Source: Tanytarsus gracilentus (lineage: Eukaryota > Arthropoda > Insecta > Diptera > Chironomidae). From it: a stretch of 64,000 nucleotides of DNA. The stretch is from contig JAXRKN010000040.1 of the NCBI GenBank assembly GCA_038502055.1, positions 5,332,001-5,396,000 on the forward strand. The letters run 5' to 3'. Below, in pieces: positions 63,101 to 64,000 of this stretch. The notes beneath the pieces are model-generated. The model was not told the DNA's origin. It made no database searches and saw only the letters and a program-made list of their open reading frames with translations. The position numbers and the translations under genes are program-made. How positions within the stretch are numbered: position 1 is the first letter of the stretch; the number at the start of each line of letters is the position of its first letter.

Positions 63101-63769
63101 CAACGTTTCCAAAAAAACACTCATCGCGGACGAAAAAAAAAATATATTAAAAGTTGAAATTAAAAATTTGTCAATTGTGAAATGAATGAAAATTTTAATT
63201 GAATAATTACCTCATCGGTGTCACTTCCAACGAGAAGAAGATCAAATGGAATTGCCGCCACTAAATCTATGATAAACCAACCAGTAAGATAATGTATCGC
63301 TATTCGTCCAGGATGACTAACGACTTCATCTTGTCCATTAACGAACGTTGTACGAAAATTAATAAGAATATCTATCACAAATGTTACATCGACTGTATTG
63401 AAAGAACAATGAGTTGATAATTAAACATCTGTACTTTGATTTATGTCGACAAATTCACCTATCAAGTCCACTATCATAATTGGATCTTCACTGTAGCCTT
63501 TACTTCGGTTCGGCTTTTTATCCGAAGGCTCATTCAACAAAAATGCAGCAACATAAGGCGTGAAAATCGCCGTATAGATCACAAGCAACAGAATCACCCA
63601 ATCCCATACCGCCTTAAATAAAAAAATGCAAACTAATATAAATTTAATTTATTAAAATAATAAATTTTTTACTTACCTTGAACGGCGAATAATGCAGGAC
63701 GGTCCATTTATGAACTCGAGGGCTTTGCAGCTTGTACTCGGGAAGAATATCCGCACCAAGCGATAGCAC
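54216..63769 (-). CDS. ERG (KCNH2-type) voltage-gated potassium channel, seizure
   Basis: Eighteen constitutive exons join in phase: 63769-63677, 63612-63459, 63392-63211, 59647-59493, 59401-59278, 58752-58632, 58443-58325, 58229-57987, 57929-57839, 57778-57585, 57428-57328, 57171-57002, 56678-56604, 56166-55947, 55887-55714, 55549-55310, 55102-54994, 54257-54216. They give 868 residues; the PAS domain lies beyond the right edge. S1 begins after HYSPFKAVWDW; S2-S3 include DILINFRTT and FDLLLVGSD; S4 is TARLLRLVRVARKIDRYS. The ERG filter SVGFGN is at 58707-58690, unlike the GYG of most K+ channels. C-linker and cyclic-nucleotide-binding homology domain follow (ECLQADICLHLNR, THAPPGDTL, FGENP, ALTYCDLHKI). 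The tail has SIKRSIPDL and a Gln-rich coiled coil (SSRIDTLETSLRKDI), as in the vertebrate ERG assembly region. In flies this channel sets repolarising current; loss gives heat-induced seizures. Confidence 0.96.
60115..60152. repeat. (GA)n microsatellite
   Basis: Nineteen or so uninterrupted GA units inside the large ERG intron, the longest pure dinucleotide run I saw in the window. Confidence 0.95.
62258..62278 (-). CDS. Candidate 21-nt ERG microexon in the S3-S4 loop
   Basis: Within the 3.6-kb intron between the S3 and S4 exons, the minus strand shows a good acceptor (CCGTTTATTTTACAG), then CTAGGCCTGAGCAAGGATGAG (LGLSKDE) and a donor GTATTT. Both flanking constitutive exons end and begin in phase 0, so inclusion would insert seven residues after GSDTDE and before TTTLIG without changing frame. 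The insert again ends in DE, echoing the exon before it. Not known to me from fly seizure. Confidence 0.45.
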
Positions 63770-64000
63770 CTGATTTTATGAATAACAAAATTTTATTTTT
63801 TAATTGAATTATTTAATTTTTTAAAAAATTGGTAAAATTAAAAACAAGAACAAAAAAATCAAATCTTTAAAAATTGTAGTTTGAATTCTTAAAGGGGAAA
63901 AATGATGATAAACCAACAAAAAAAGAAAAACTGGTTAGAGAGCATGAGAATTGCTTGTCGCTTCAATCAACACTTGTTGATTATTTGCTTTCTCCATAAA
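63770..64000 (-). other. ERG channel intron at the right edge
   Basis: AT-rich sequence upstream of the VLSLGADILPEYKL exon, beginning from its acceptor AAAATCAG. The preceding exons, with the PAS domain, are outside the window. Confidence 0.75.

Larger units (their letters stand above)
59648..63210 (-). other. Large ERG channel intron, 3.6 kb
   Basis: Separates the S3 and S4 exons. AT-rich, with a (GA)n tract, a candidate 21-nt microexon and a weaker 12-nt one. No independent gene is supported; the frames at 59887-60243 and 61497-61748 are repeat-driven or of low complexity. Confidence 0.8.

Noticed and set aside
1..64000. CRISPR arrays, operons, prophage or bacterial defence loci
   Set aside because: The only regular arrays are microsatellites and the two arrays in the fold-back element. 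All recognised genes are spliced animal genes.

Overview
The window is AT-rich nuclear DNA of an animal, most likely a dipteran insect, and I lean towards a lower (nematoceran) fly. Genes are split by GT-AG introns of about 60 bp to 21 kb. The proteins are of insect type: a glutamine-rich Tet dioxygenase, an ERG channel close to fly seizure, and a Cys-loop receptor of an insect-specific subfamily. Nothing is bacterial, phage or CRISPR-like. Gene models below were built by hand: each splice junction was checked for GT/AG and for codon phase across the joined exons.

Layout: (1) 1-3.8 kb holds an intronless, divergent CFAP20/Bug22-like gene on the minus strand. (2) A small basic exon at 3788-3868 (+) may belong to Tet. 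It is followed by about 21 kb of non-coding, microsatellite-rich sequence with one MITE-like inverted repeat and a possible internal promoter near 20.36 kb. (3) 24.87-35.02 kb (+) holds ten exons of Tet including the complete, intact catalytic domain. (4) 37.43-38.09 kb (-) is mitochondrial ferredoxin FDX2, head to head over 195 bp with (5) FAM91A1 (38.29-43.25 kb, +). The last FAM91A1 intron carries a 1.6-kb fold-back transposon with 36-bp terminal inverted repeats, two tandem arrays and a tRNA-like core. (6) 44.01-48.68 kb (-) is a Cys-loop ligand-gated channel of the pHCl-2 / CG6927 / CG7589 type; its first coding exon was not found. (7) 54.22-63.77 kb (-) is the channel-forming and C-terminal part of an ERG potassium channel (seizure); its PAS-domain exons lie beyond the right edge.

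These are independent housekeeping, neural and chromatin genes and do not form a pathway. No new multi-gene system was found. The observations most worth a second look are the fast-evolving intronless CFAP20 paralogue, the fold-back element with an embedded tRNA-like Pol III core, a 21-nt in-frame microexon candidate at the S3-S4 loop of the ERG channel, a cluster of SUMO-consensus sites in Tet, and the small MITE.
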